Shown: positions 27,301 through 35,926 of the stretch, piece by piece | Layout: every line of letters begins with the position of its first letter | Position numbering within the stretch: position 1 is the stretch's first letter | The notes under the pieces: generated by a model | Database searches by the model: none | What the model saw: only the letters and a program-made list of their open reading frames with translations | Told to the model about the DNA's origin: nothing | Translations under genes and position numbers: made by a program | Source of the DNA: Balneicella halophila | GTDB taxonomy: Bacteria; Bacteroidota; Bacteroidia; Bacteroidales; Balneicellaceae | NCBI RefSeq assembly: GCF_003096835.1 | Contig: NZ_QENZ01000006.1 | Span: 1-54,775 of the forward strand | Reading direction: 5' to 3' | Length of the DNA: 54,775 bases

Positions 27301-28770
27301 TTTATCAGCTAAAAGTCCATCAATCTTTATATTCTCATAACTATAATTATTGACCTCCAATTTATTGACGGTTCCTTCAATTTCCGCATAGCTATTATAA
27401 TTTTCATTAGCCATTGCATTGACGATATCTACGTTTAGTGAAATATCACCTAACATCTTATTTTCTAATAAATCGCCTATCTTGTAGTCTTCAGTGATTA
27501 TTTTTCCACTCAGTTCCAACTGCTTAGTTTTTGCAGTGGGCTTGATAGAAATATCCGTTTTAACGTTGCCATACGAACTGAAAAGCTGACCATAGAAAAC
27601 GAAATCAGAAAGAAAGCCTGTATATCGACCCTTAGCGGTAATAAGCCCCAATTTCTTAAATTTATCAGAAAAGGAAAGATGTCCATTTTCATAGTTGGGA
27701 ATACTGATTTTTTCTAAATCATTTAAAGTGGTCTGTAAGTGATTGATTTTGGCGTCAACAAAAGTTTCATCTACATTTGGCAAGCCGTTCATCGACAATT
27801 CTCCAACGAATTCGGTATTCTCATAAGTTTTTAGATGTAAGTCTTCACAGAGCATATTTTCCACAGTCCCTGTTATATGACCTGAACCAATGAGGGTTTC
27901 ATGATAGCCTTTCAAATTTTCGTTAAATATTGATATTTCATGTAGGTTAACTTTACTGTGATTAATCTTATAATCAATCATTACCGCACGAATAAAATTC
28001 TTCCAAGCCTTTGTCCCTGGAGTGTATGAGAAATTTAAGTACTCAGCGTCTAAACTGCTTTTTTGAGTGGCAATCTGCACATTATCCAGCCTAAGCAGAT
28101 CATTAGCTACCGTAAGTTCTGTAGTTGTTTCATAAACTCGAAACCCACTTTTCTCTTCACCAACTAAAGAGTCTATATTCATTTTGATGACACCGCCTAT
28201 TGTTCTTAGCCCATTAATAGCAGCATTGATATTAAAAAAATCGAGATCGTCGTAGTTCATTCCATAGGGGACATCCTGCTTTGCAATATCATAATACACA
28301 AACCGACCACTGTTGATAGTTGCGGTTCCAGAAGAAAAGAAGTAAGAAGTTGATACTTCCGTAGAATCGTGCTCATCATTTTCCAAAGCATCTAAAAAAG
28401 TGAATAAGTTCATCTCGTCACCGTAGTTGATGAGTTTGAGGTATGGATTCTCAATGTCAAGATCTCTTATACGGAAATTATTGCTCGATAGATTTATTCC
28501 AGCAATTTTAGCAGTAAGTTTATCCACATAGAGTAGCGTATCTTTATGGGTGTCTCGTATAAGAACATCTTTTACTTCTAAGTTATTAAAGAAAGAATAG
28601 TTGATTTTTCCGATTTTAATCTCTGAACCAGTCTTTTTTTCGATAGATTGAGCAAGGTTGCGGATAATAATAGTTTGTACTTTTTCATTGAATAATGAAA
28701 TAGATATACCAATAAATAGAAGTGAAACTACTCCTATGCTAATTAAGATTATTTTAGTCCCTTTTTTTAT
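24331..28770 (-). CDS. TamB/DUF490-domain envelope protein, start codon unclear
   Basis: This very large protein resembles TamB-like AsmA-related proteins that bridge the periplasm for lipid or protein export to the outer membrane. The end carries the TamB domain: a GSAD repeat region, ITGQLEDPKLTFEIDFPN, and LSLLIFNRF followed by a beta-rich tail. No ATG exists at the expected N-terminus. The first usual start in frame, a GTG at 28527, would give 1,398 residues and drop the membrane anchor. The same frame continues upstream without a stop to about 28857, encoding an anchor helix (KIILISIGVVSLLFIGISI). I extend it to an ATA at 28770, where an ATG would be expected. Confidence 0.78.
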   Translation of the reverse strand: MKKGTKIILISIGVVSLLFIGISISLFNEKVQTIIIRNLAQSIEKKTGSEIKIGKINYSFFNNLEVKDVLIRDTHKDTLLYVDKLTAKIAGINLSSNNFRIRDLDIENPYLKLINYGDEMNLFTFLDALENDEHDSTEVSTSYFFSSGTATINSGRFVYYDIAKQDVPYGMNYDDLDFFNINAAINGLRTIGGVIKMNIDSLVGEEKSGFRVYETTTELTVANDLLRLDNVQIATQKSSLDAEYLNFSYTPGTKAWKNFIRAVMIDYKINHSKVNLHEISIFNENLKGYHETLIGSGHITGTVENMLCEDLHLKTYENTEFVGELSMNGLPNVDETFVDAKINHLQTTLNDLEKISIPNYENGHLSFSDKFKKLGLITAKGRYTGFLSDFVFYGQLFSSYGNVKTDISIKPTAKTKQLELSGKIITEDYKIGDLLENKMLGDISLNVDIVNAMANENYNSYAEIEGTVNKLEVNNYSYENIKIDGLLADKIFDGNVKMNDEHITFDFKGNIDLHEDIPKMNFSLALDHARLSKLNLNRLSHDSLATVSFNVTSHIDGGNIDNATGDIRIYDFAYANSKGKLQADTISIVSSLNENNRTLYLNSEYIEAHLSGDFKTTEIPTLPMRLLSNYIDVGYLNLADSLHIDESSEVKINFKNINPVLNLFYDDYALSENAILSAYYTLGNSTKMQLNFNADYLKFGDKAFHKINFSATGDHTLNNKLTISRINLTDDYNILFFTLDNNVANNQMTTNIHWGDKRLPYDGSISLSSILKEIDNKQISVENKIAPTKFTLNNKKWSITESKLVIDSTNIAIKEFKIKNKKESIEVDGLWSKNKTDYLNVNLKAFETGYLWNMFVSDDIKLSAKMSGYVKYQQNDDAYTLDSDLRIPKLIVENQNFGMLNVNSDWIREKQALQTVGSLTLAEKELLTINGLYGMNDNSLNYALNLDDFDLKLFSVFTNDFLSNIEGTINGKLTSKGNVENPIIDGKLNFDIPNITITETGVPYHLNETITVNNSQMLFENFKIFDEREKTATLNGKVLLGMNNNSEIDLKLTTENFRVLRDSYQPLAYGDAKITSDLNITGDFSHISVRGDVSTDSRSKIIVPYGSASEVSDNEFITFINPADSIKYLESNDILFIPTGAKSPISFNVDFSIDPTSEIQVVLEANNGSTLKSQGSADLFVRRDREGKQYVMGQYTVSQGSFYYSLEGIVNKKFILNEGGTIQWNGAPEKAFVNLDAVYQLKTSLQPLLNQDNNSVKQRQTLVVCKTHITGQLEDPKLTFEIDFPNLDNTTKGNIQATLQTTDITKQVLSLLIFNRFTVPEYNPNASGNNNTNALASTTSELLSQQISNILSQFSDDVNIGFIYKPGDDMTQEELGLAISTELLQDRVIISGNFGFSSQDEANRFNDFIGDIDFDIKLNKKGNLKLRAFSHAKDNLYYYENKRNIQGVGIVYNEEFNTFKELIQRYKEKLGWNKKSRKK

Positions 28771-28829
28771 AGTCTTAGTTGTTAATAGCTTTAACTTACA
28801 AAAATAGTAAAATTTAGGAGTATCTTTAC

Positions 28830-28837
28830 TAACTTTG
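28830..28837 (+). promoter_or_regulatory. Putative -7 element of tsaD-mutY
   Basis: TAACTTTG fits the Bacteroidota -7 consensus and lies 44 bases before the tsaD ATG. No convincing -33 box is present at the expected distance. Confidence 0.4.
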
Positions 28838-28881
28838 TCCGAATCTAAAGGGATTTAGAAATAATATTATACTTAAAATAA

Positions 28882-29907
28882 ATGGCAAAATCGATATACA
28901 TTCTAGGAATAGAGTCTTCATGTGATGATACTGCGGCTGCAGTGATTAAAGACACTGAGATTTTAACCAATATTATTGCCTCACAAAAAGTGCATGAAGA
29001 GTACGGGGGAGTAGTGCCTGAGTTGGCTTCTCGAGCACATCAGCAGCATATAGTTCCTGTCGTTGATAAAGCAATAAAAGATGCGGGAATTACGAAAGAA
29101 GAATTGAGTGCAGTGGCAGTAACCTCAGGTCCTGGTCTATTGGGTTCACTTATGGTGGGAAGTTCTTTTGCCAAAGCTTTTGCTCTTGGGTTGGACATTC
29201 CATTAATAACTGTGAATCACTTGCAAGCACATATATATGCTCATTTTATTAAGGAAGCAAATATTCAAGAACAAGTGCCAAGTTTTCCATTTCTTACGTT
29301 ATTGGTTTCAGGTGGTAATTCTCAATTAGTATTAATGAAAGACCATTTTGAGATGGAAATTATAGGGAAAACTATCGATGATGCTGCCGGCGAAGCTTTT
29401 GATAAATGTGCGAAGGTAATGGGGATGCCATATCCCGGAGGACCATTGATTGATAAATTAGCCAAAGACGGTAATCCTGAAGCTTTTCAATTCAGTAAGC
29501 CACGAATAGCTGATTTGGACTATAGTTTTAGTGGTTTGAAGACATCATTCTTGTACTTTCTAAGAGACCAAATAAAAGAGAATCCTAATTTTATTGAAGA
29601 GAATAAAAAAGACTTGTGTGCATCTTTGCAAAGGACGATTGTGGAGATTTTGATGGATAAGTTGATAAAAGCAGTAAACCGAACAGGCGTAAAACACGTT
29701 GCCATTGCAGGAGGTGTTTCAGCAAACTCAGCTCTTCAAAGAGCGCTACAAGATGCCCACAAAAAATATGGTTGGCAGATTTATATTCCTAAATTGGGTT
29801 ACTCCCTAGATAATGCAGCGATGGTTGCCGTTACAGGTTATTACAAATATTTAAAACAAGATTTTGCTACGCAAGATTTTGTTCCTTATGCAAAAGTAAC
29901 AGTATAG
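28882..29907 (+). CDS. tsaD: tRNA N6-adenosine threonylcarbamoyltransferase
   Basis: TsaD transfers the threonylcarbamoyl group to A37 of tRNAs decoding ANN codons, working with TsaB, TsaC and TsaE. The ASKHA fold is evident: ILGIESSCDDTAAAVI at the N-terminus, the metal-binding HLQAHIYAH near residue 112, LVSGGNSQLVL, and IAGGVSANSALQ with the final YSLDNAAMVAV. At 341 residues it is normal. mutY starts directly after its stop codon, so the two are probably co-transcribed. The divergent TamB-like gene shares this intergenic region. Confidence 0.97.
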   Translation: MAKSIYILGIESSCDDTAAAVIKDTEILTNIIASQKVHEEYGGVVPELASRAHQQHIVPVVDKAIKDAGITKEELSAVAVTSGPGLLGSLMVGSSFAKAFALGLDIPLITVNHLQAHIYAHFIKEANIQEQVPSFPFLTLLVSGGNSQLVLMKDHFEMEIIGKTIDDAAGEAFDKCAKVMGMPYPGGPLIDKLAKDGNPEAFQFSKPRIADLDYSFSGLKTSFLYFLRDQIKENPNFIEENKKDLCASLQRTIVEILMDKLIKAVNRTGVKHVAIAGGVSANSALQRALQDAHKKYGWQIYIPKLGYSLDNAAMVAVTGYYKYLKQDFATQDFVPYAKVTV

Positions 29908-30939
29908 ATGCAAGAGTTTTCAGTTGCATTGCTGGGGTGGTATCATAAAAATAAGCGTGACTTACCTTGGCGTAAAACTAAAAATCCGTATAAAATCTGG
30001 CTTTCGGAAATTATCCTACAGCAAACTAGAGTTGATCAAGGTTTAAAATATTACTTAAGTTTCTTGGAGCATTTCCCAACGTTATTTGATTTAGCTAAGG
30101 CCTCGGAACAAGAGGTGCTTAAGTTGTGGCAGGGTTTAGGATATTATTCACGAGCCAGAAATCTTCATTTTACGGCAAAATTTATTGTTAATGAATTAGA
30201 TGGAAAATTTCCTGACAATTATAATGAATTATTACAATTAAAAGGGGTGGGAAAATACACAGCAGCGGCAATTGCTTCATTTGCCTATGACGAAGCAGTT
30301 CCTGCTATTGATGGTAATGTCTATCGCCTGTTTTCAAGGCTATTTGGTATTTATACGCCTATTCATACAACCAAAGCTCAAAAAGAATTTTTTAAAATAG
30401 TTAGTGAATTAATTCATGAGAAGGAAGCAGGGTACTTGAATCAAGCAACTATGGAGTTGGGAGCAATAGTTTGTAGACCCAGGAATCCAGATTGCGAAGA
30501 CTGTCCACTGGCTTTTAAATGTTGGGCTTTTGAAAAGAACAAACAGCATGAATTACCTGTAAAGAAAGCAAAAATTCAAATCAAACATCGCTATTTTAAT
30601 TATTTCATCATTGAACAAGAAGAAGGTAAAATATTGCACCTAAGAGAACAAAAAGACATTTGGAGGCACTTATACCAGTTTCCTCTTTTAGAGAGGAAAA
30701 ATCCTTTGTTAGAAGAAATTGAAAACTTTATTGTAGAGAGATTTGGTACCTCGCATCTTACACTATCTAAAATAAATGAAACACCTATAATACATAAGCT
30801 GTCTCATCAGCACTTGCACTTAACTTTCTGGAAAGTTACCACGGATAAAATTCAAGAACTGCCGAAATGGCATTGTTTTGTAAATGAGGATAATGTTTCT
30901 AAACTTCCTGTGCCTAAGTCTATTGAGTCATATATTTAA
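29908..30939 (+). CDS. mutY: A/G-specific adenine glycosylase
   Basis: MutY removes adenine mispaired with 8-oxoguanine. It shows the catalytic region (ILQQTRVDQG), the helix-hairpin-helix with LKGVGKYTAAAI, and the catalytic Asp in PAIDGNVYR. The 4Fe-4S cluster cysteines are visible in CRPRNPDCEDCPLAFKC, spaced C-x6-C-x2-C-x5-C. The C-terminal NUDIX-like domain recognises 8-oxoG. The 343-residue length is normal. The ATG follows the tsaD stop with no gap, indicating translational coupling. Confidence 0.96.
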   Translation: MQEFSVALLGWYHKNKRDLPWRKTKNPYKIWLSEIILQQTRVDQGLKYYLSFLEHFPTLFDLAKASEQEVLKLWQGLGYYSRARNLHFTAKFIVNELDGKFPDNYNELLQLKGVGKYTAAAIASFAYDEAVPAIDGNVYRLFSRLFGIYTPIHTTKAQKEFFKIVSELIHEKEAGYLNQATMELGAIVCRPRNPDCEDCPLAFKCWAFEKNKQHELPVKKAKIQIKHRYFNYFIIEQEEGKILHLREQKDIWRHLYQFPLLERKNPLLEEIENFIVERFGTSHLTLSKINETPIIHKLSHQHLHLTFWKVTTDKIQELPKWHCFVNEDNVSKLPVPKSIESYI

Positions 30940-31097
30940 TTGGATGTTTGTGCTGTTTAATGACAATGTGTCTTGGCGGTGAAGTTTTTACTGACGATAT
31001 GTGTTTTTTTAATTATTGGCAATGATTTTGATGTAAATAGGTTGAATGAACAAAATAGAGAAGTTCAAAACATATTAATCATTAAAAATTAAGAATT

Positions 31098-31544
31098 ATG
31101 TCAATAGTAAGATGGAATAAAAACGATTTTTTCCCCGAGTTTAATTCAATTTGGGATGATTTTTTCAACAAAGATTTCTTCAACAAAGGTATGGAGTTAG
31201 GAACTACAATACCTGCAGTGAATGTTTCTGAAACAGAGAAAAACTTCGAGTTAGAAGTAGCTGTGCCAGGACATAAAAAAGAAGACTTTAAAATTGATAT
31301 GGAAAATGATGTCTTAACAATTTCTTCTGAAACTAAAAAAGAACACGAAGAAACTGAAGGGGATGAGAAAAAAGTAACTCGTAGAGAATATAGTTACTCA
31401 TCATTTAGAAGAAGCTTTCAATTGCCTCAGGATGTTGATCAAGAGAATATTAAAGCATCTTATAATGATGGAATTCTCAAAATTGAACTACCTAAACAGG
31501 AACTCAATAAATTAGAAAACAAACGACAAATTGAAATTGAATAG
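31098..31544 (+). CDS. Hsp20 small heat-shock protein
   Basis: This 148-residue protein is an alpha-crystallin-type chaperone that holds unfolded proteins for refolding. The alpha-crystallin domain runs from about residue 36 to 138: VNVSETEKNFELEVAVPGHKKEDF, and later YSYSSFRRSFQLP and the A-x-x-x-(D/N)-G-(V/I)-L motif (ASYNDGILKIELPK). The N-terminal FNSIWDDFFNKDFF is typical of Bacteroidota Hsp20. clpB follows after a terminator, so this is a small heat-shock pair with separate transcription. No CIRCE element is seen upstream. Confidence 0.94.
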   Translation: MSIVRWNKNDFFPEFNSIWDDFFNKDFFNKGMELGTTIPAVNVSETEKNFELEVAVPGHKKEDFKIDMENDVLTISSETKKEHEETEGDEKKVTRREYSYSSFRRSFQLPQDVDQENIKASYNDGILKIELPKQELNKLENKRQIEIE

Positions 31545-31584
31545 ATTTTCTAATAGCTGTTATAGCGTAGTGCATTAACTACAG

Positions 31585-31624
31585 AGCCTGTTGTACTATT
31601 AGACACTGTTGCAACAGGCTTTTT
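31585..31624 (+). terminator. Terminator after hsp20
   Basis: AGCCTGTTG (31585-31593) pairs with CAACAGGCT (31612-31620) and is followed by a run of T, lying 40 bases before clpB. Confidence 0.85.
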
Positions 31625-31665
31625 ACCATTTTACCATGACAAAACACTAAAAAGAATATCGAATT

Positions 31666-34254
31666 ATGAATATGAATAATTTAACTATAAAATCACAAGA
31701 AGCTTTGCAGGAAGCCTTGCAATTAGCTTCTTCGAATGGACAACAAGCTGTAGAAACAGCACATTTACTTAAAGCAATTCAACAAGTTGGTGAAGATGTG
31801 GTAGGCTTTCTTTACGGTAAATTGGGAATTAATACAGAGCTTGTAAATCAAGCATTGGATAAGATGATTGCTTCGTATGCGAAAGTGAGTGGCGGACAGC
31901 CATATCTTTCTGGAGATACGAATAAGGTAGTTTTGAAAGCAACAGACCATGCCCGAAAAATGGGGGATGAGTTTGTTTCTTTAGAACATTTTCTGCTAGG
32001 ATTCCTTGATTTGAATGATTCTGTTGCCAAGCTGTTGAAAGATGCAGGCGTTAGCCGAGAACCATTAGAAGCCACAATAAAAGAATTGCGAGGAGGAAAA
32101 AAGGTTGACTCACAATCTTCAGAAGATACATATAATGCACTGAATAAATATGCAATAAACCTTAACGAACAGGCTGAAAAAGGGAAATTAGACCCTGTAA
32201 TTGGTCGTGATGATGAGATTCGCAGAATATTACAGATTTTATCAAGAAGAACGAAGAATAACCCGATATTGATAGGTGATCCTGGAGTGGGAAAAACGGC
32301 AATCGCTGAGGGCTTAGCACACAGAATCATTCGTGGTGATGTGCCTGAGAATTTAAAGTCTAAACAGATTTTCTCTTTGGATATGGGAGCTTTAATTGCA
32401 GGAGCAAAATACAAAGGAGAGTTCGAAGAGCGATTGAAATCCGTGGTAAAAGAAGTAGTATCGGCAGAGGGAGAAATTATCCTATTTATTGATGAAATAC
32501 ACACCCTTGTAGGTGCAGGTAAATCCGATGGAGCCATGGATGCTGCTAATATCTTGAAACCGGCATTAGCTCGCGGAGAATTGCGTGCAATAGGTGCGAC
32601 TACATTAGACGAATATCAAAAATATTTTGAAAAAGATAAAGCCTTGGAGCGTCGTTTCCAAAAAGTAGTTGTAGATGAGCCTGATAAAATGAGTGCTATC
32701 TCAATTCTAAGAGGTTTGAAAGAGCGATATGAGCAACATCACAAAGTGAAAATCAAAGATGATGCGATTATTTCGGCTGTAGAACTTTCACAACGATATA
32801 TTTCGGACAGATTTTTACCCGATAAAGCCATTGACTTGATTGATGAAGCTGCATCAAAACTTCGCTTAGAGATAAATTCTGTACCAGAAGCTTTAGATGA
32901 ATTGGAACGTCAGTTAAAGCAACTGGAGATAGAACGTGCAGCTATTGACAGAGAAGGAGATACTGCTAAGGTTAAAGAATTGGATGAAGAAATTGCAAAT
33001 CTTGCAGAAAAGCGTGATGCTCAAAAAGCAAAGTGGGAGGAAGAAAAGAGACTAATAGAAGCAGTACAGCAAGACAAGGCAGAATTAGAAGAACTTCGAT
33101 TGCAAGCAGAGCGTGCTGAACGTGAAGCTGATTACCAAAAAGTTGCAGAAATTCGCTATGGTAAGATAAAAGCTATTGAAGAGCAGATGAAAGAACGCGA
33201 AGAGCAACTTGTGAAAAAAGAAGGAACATCAATGGTTCGAGAGGAAGTGGAATCTGAGGATATTGCAGAGATTGTTTCTCGCTGGACAGGAATTCCTGTG
33301 AACAAAATGCTACAATCAGAACGTAAAAAGCTATTGCAATTAGAAGAAGAATTGCACAAACGTGTTGTGGGACAAGATGAGGCAATAGCTGCAGTTTCCA
33401 ATGCTGTTCGTCGTAGCCGTGCGGGCTTGCAGGATTCAAAACGTCCGATAGGTTCGTTTATTTTCCTCGGAACTACTGGTGTTGGTAAAACGGAATTAGC
33501 TAAGGCGTTAGCGTCATTCTTATTTAACGATGAACACCAAATGACCAGAATTGATATGTCAGAATATCAAGAACGTCATTCTGTATCGCGATTAGTGGGT
33601 GCACCTCCGGGATATGTCGGTTACGATGAAGGCGGACAACTTACCGAAGCAGTGCGTAGAAAACCGTATTCTGTTGTGCTTTTAGATGAGATAGAGAAGG
33701 CTCATCCTGATGTTTTCAATATTTTGTTGCAAGTCTTAGATGATGGTCGTTTGACGGATAACAAAGGTCGGGTAGTAGATTTCAAGAATACGATAATCAT
33801 CATGACTTCCAATATGGGTTCTCATCTTATACAAGAAGAACTAGATGGTTTAACGGACGAAAACCGAGGGGAGAAGTTGTGGAAAGCACAAGAGGAGGTG
33901 ATGGAACTGCTCCGTAAGACTATCCGCCCGGAATTCTTGAATAGAATTGATGAAGTGATAATGTTTACTCCACTTTCAAAAGAAGAAATCAAGGAAGTTG
34001 CAGGATTACAATTTAAAAATGTGGCAAAGGCTTTAGAGGAGCAAGGCATTCATCTAGAAATCTCAGACGATGCCATTACTTGGGTTGCCAATGCTGGTTT
34101 CGACCCACAGTTTGGTGCTAGACCGATTAAGCGTGTTATACAGCGTAGAGTGCTCAATGAGCTTTCCAAAGCGATACTTGCTGGAAATGTACAACGAGAT
34201 AGTAAGGTTTTCATAGACGTAAAAGACGGTGAGTTAACCTTTGAAAATAAATAA
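31666..34254 (+). CDS. clpB: ATP-dependent disaggregase ClpB
   Basis: ClpB is a hexameric AAA+ disaggregase that works with DnaK to rescue aggregated proteins. The 862-residue protein contains the Clp N-terminal domain (residues 1-145), NBD1 with Walker A GDPGVGKT, the ClpB-specific coiled-coil middle domain (rich in E, K and R, about 405-520), and NBD2 with GTTGVGKTE. The pore loops KYKGEFEERLK and GYVGYDEGGQ and the end QFGARPIKRVIQR match ClpB. Starts at 31666 (MNMNN) or 31672 are both plausible. Confidence 0.97.
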   Translation: MNMNNLTIKSQEALQEALQLASSNGQQAVETAHLLKAIQQVGEDVVGFLYGKLGINTELVNQALDKMIASYAKVSGGQPYLSGDTNKVVLKATDHARKMGDEFVSLEHFLLGFLDLNDSVAKLLKDAGVSREPLEATIKELRGGKKVDSQSSEDTYNALNKYAINLNEQAEKGKLDPVIGRDDEIRRILQILSRRTKNNPILIGDPGVGKTAIAEGLAHRIIRGDVPENLKSKQIFSLDMGALIAGAKYKGEFEERLKSVVKEVVSAEGEIILFIDEIHTLVGAGKSDGAMDAANILKPALARGELRAIGATTLDEYQKYFEKDKALERRFQKVVVDEPDKMSAISILRGLKERYEQHHKVKIKDDAIISAVELSQRYISDRFLPDKAIDLIDEAASKLRLEINSVPEALDELERQLKQLEIERAAIDREGDTAKVKELDEEIANLAEKRDAQKAKWEEEKRLIEAVQQDKAELEELRLQAERAEREADYQKVAEIRYGKIKAIEEQMKEREEQLVKKEGTSMVREEVESEDIAEIVSRWTGIPVNKMLQSERKKLLQLEEELHKRVVGQDEAIAAVSNAVRRSRAGLQDSKRPIGSFIFLGTTGVGKTELAKALASFLFNDEHQMTRIDMSEYQERHSVSRLVGAPPGYVGYDEGGQLTEAVRRKPYSVVLLDEIEKAHPDVFNILLQVLDDGRLTDNKGRVVDFKNTIIIMTSNMGSHLIQEELDGLTDENRGEKLWKAQEEVMELLRKTIRPEFLNRIDEVIMFTPLSKEEIKEVAGLQFKNVAKALEEQGIHLEISDDAITWVANAGFDPQFGARPIKRVIQRRVLNELSKAILAGNVQRDSKVFIDVKDGELTFENK

Positions 34255-34276
34255 TTTGGGTTGATGCTGAGAACGT

Positions 34277-34304
34277 AAAAAGCCACCTTTTTAGGTGGCT
34301 TTTT
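34277..34304. terminator. Bidirectional terminator after clpB
   Basis: AAAAAGCCACCT (34277-34288) pairs with AGGTGGCTTTTT (34293-34304) around a TTTT loop. A/T-rich flanks on both sides let it serve clpB (+) and the minus-strand remnant. Confidence 0.9.
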
Positions 34305-34328
34305 GTGTCATTAGAGTTTTTCTTTCGT

Positions 34329-34769
34329 TTATTTTATAATAAGTTCATATAACTCTTTTAGAGCTAAAATTATTACTATAGCGAAACTAATTCTTGCAAA
34401 CCATTTTGTTCGTGGATATTCTTTGAGCATCTCTTGAGCTAAATTTAAATCTGTTTTCGTTTTTATTAATTCCATTTCATCTCTTTTTGCTTCTCGTTCA
34501 AACGTGTTTTGTAAATTAACTAAACCTCCTTTGTCTAAGAAACTAGTAAGTTTATAAGTTTTGTTTATGCAGATAAATAGATGATTTTCAGGTTTTCCAA
34601 TTCAATCTATTAATCCTAAATTACTTAATTCCACACACAATGTATTAGCTCTATCTTGATTCCCGATGATTTCGTAAACTTCTTTTTTATCTAAGTTTTC
34701 TTTTTTAGCTAATTCTCGTAGTAATATATCTCCTTTTTCTGCTAAGTCTTTTGTTAATATATCTTTCAT
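34329..34769 (-). pseudogene. Small membrane-anchored gene interrupted by one in-frame TGA
   Basis: Reading the minus strand from the ATG at 34769 gives 147 codons with a single stop, a TGA at codon 56 (34602-34604). Reading resumes in the same frame. The N-terminal 55 residues (MKDILTKDLAEKGDILLREL onward) look like a small winged-helix domain. The second part has a charged helical segment (NTFEREAKRDEMELIKTK) and a membrane helix (FARISFAIVIILALKELYEL) at the end. The TGA is probably a Trp codon (TGG) mutated by one base, or a sequencing error. No family is recognised. Confidence 0.6.
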
Positions 34770-34890
34770 TTCTTATGTTTGTAAATATTATAATAATAAA
34801 ATACTTTTACGAGATTCTCAATATTCCAAAATACCTACAGGTTGGAAACTTAAAACTTTACGGATGCCCATAAGTCTTAAAACAATAAAT

Positions 34891-35514
34891 TTAATGAGTG
34901 ACCATAATTTTTTGAGCCCTTTGTGAAATTCTATAAATTTCACCTTCTAAAGAAAGTTCTAAAACTATATCAACCTTCTTTTTTGTATCTAATTTTGGAC
35001 CATTGTAATTTAATATAAGTTTTTCAGAATTACTTTTATTGAAAACTTTCTCAACGGCAACTTCGTTAATAGTTGTATCTTGGATTAAATAAATCTTATC
35101 AACAGATAAATCTTCAGGGATTGAATTGTCTGTTCGGTCAACAAGTGAAATGTTTATAAATAAAGAAGGCTTATGGTCTGGCTCAGGAGAAGGCATTAAA
35201 TCTAAATGAAGCCTAGAATTTAAAGTTAAATAGCTTTTACCAAGCATTATGTTGCTAGGAGAGCTTTCTAGCGAATTGTATAGACTCGTTTCTTCATTCT
35301 CAACACCATTAGCATCGTGAACAATATTTTCCAGTTTATTAGAATTTTCATTTGATTTAGTTTGCTCAACAGTGTCAGTTTTATCAATTGATTGTTGGCT
35401 TACGTTCTCTTTTTGTGTTGCTTCATTTTTCTCTTTATTATTTTGATTATTGCATCCACTCCACGAAACAAGTGTGAGAAGTATTATAGATAGTGTCATT
35501 AATTTTATATTCAT
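34891..35514 (-). CDS. Putative lipoprotein, unknown function
   Basis: The 207-residue protein has a signal peptide and lipobox (LVSWSGC, lipidated Cys21). A low-complexity linker follows, rich in N, K, E, Q, S and T (about residues 22-75). After it comes a beta-rich domain (LTLNSRLHLDLMPSPEPDHKPSLFINISLVD onward) that looks Ig-like, with KLILNYNGP and DIVLELSLEGEIYRIS strands. The linker suggests surface or periplasmic display away from the membrane. It stands alone beside the interrupted gene and shows no clear functional partner. Confidence 0.75.
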   Translation of the reverse strand: MNIKLMTLSIILLTLVSWSGCNNQNNKEKNEATQKENVSQQSIDKTDTVEQTKSNENSNKLENIVHDANGVENEETSLYNSLESSPSNIMLGKSYLTLNSRLHLDLMPSPEPDHKPSLFINISLVDRTDNSIPEDLSVDKIYLIQDTTINEVAVEKVFNKSNSEKLILNYNGPKLDTKKKVDIVLELSLEGEIYRISQRAQKIMVTH

Positions 35515-35563
35515 GATTAATATATTTTTTTAAGTGTTTAAGTTTAACTACAAATATGATACT

Positions 35564-35592
35564 AAAAAAGCTACCTTGTAAAAAGTAGCTTT
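35564..35592 (-). terminator. Terminator of the polyamine operon
   Basis: On the minus strand AAAGCTAC (35592-35585) pairs with GTAGCTTT (35574-35567), then a T run (35569-35564). It lies just past the 100-residue gene and closes the operon. Confidence 0.8.
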
Positions 35593-35615
35593 AGTTTCGG
35601 TTGCAGACTTAGGAT

Positions 35616-35918
35616 TTAAAAATCCTCATCTACTTCATCAAATTCATCGGAAACAGAGATATCATCCTCAAGGCTATCCTCATAGTCTTGCATACTGGAT
35701 GCTAACCGCTTACTGACTTTTACTAAGTATTTGGTATCATCAGTACAAACTTCTACTGCCTCAATGGTCTCTCCAAGTGAGTTCTTAAAGGCAATAATAT
35801 CCTTGTCTTCGTAGCCCTCAGGATATTTTTCAACCAATAGCGATAAAATTTCATCAGTGAGCTTTTTATAATCAACGATTTTTCGCTGTAAAGGAGTTGC
35901 TTTAGTTTCTTTTTTCAT
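35616..35918 (-). CDS. Small acidic protein of the polyamine operon, unknown function
   Basis: This 100-residue protein has a basic N-terminal segment (MKKETKATPLQRKIVDYKKLTDEI), a central part (IIAFKNSLGETIEAVEVCTDDTKYLVKVSKRL), and a strongly acidic tail (SLEDDISVSDEFDEVDEDF). No domain is recognised. It starts 8 bases after the deoxyhypusine-synthase-like gene and lies before the operon terminator, so it is co-transcribed with the polyamine genes. A role in binding cationic substrates or regulating the enzymes is only a guess. Confidence 0.7.
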   Translation of the reverse strand: MKKETKATPLQRKIVDYKKLTDEILSLLVEKYPEGYEDKDIIAFKNSLGETIEAVEVCTDDTKYLVKVSKRLASSMQDYEDSLEDDISVSDEFDEVDEDF

Positions 35919-35926
35919 AACTATAA

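Noticed and set aside
30940-31097. CIRCE or similar heat-shock operator before hsp20
   Set aside because: No TTAGCACTC-type inverted repeat is present, and no other recognisable heat-shock element could be supported.
31848-32537. Long minus-strand ORF inside clpB
   Set aside because: It is an antisense shadow of a well-conserved gene, with a serine- and proline-rich composition typical of such shadows.
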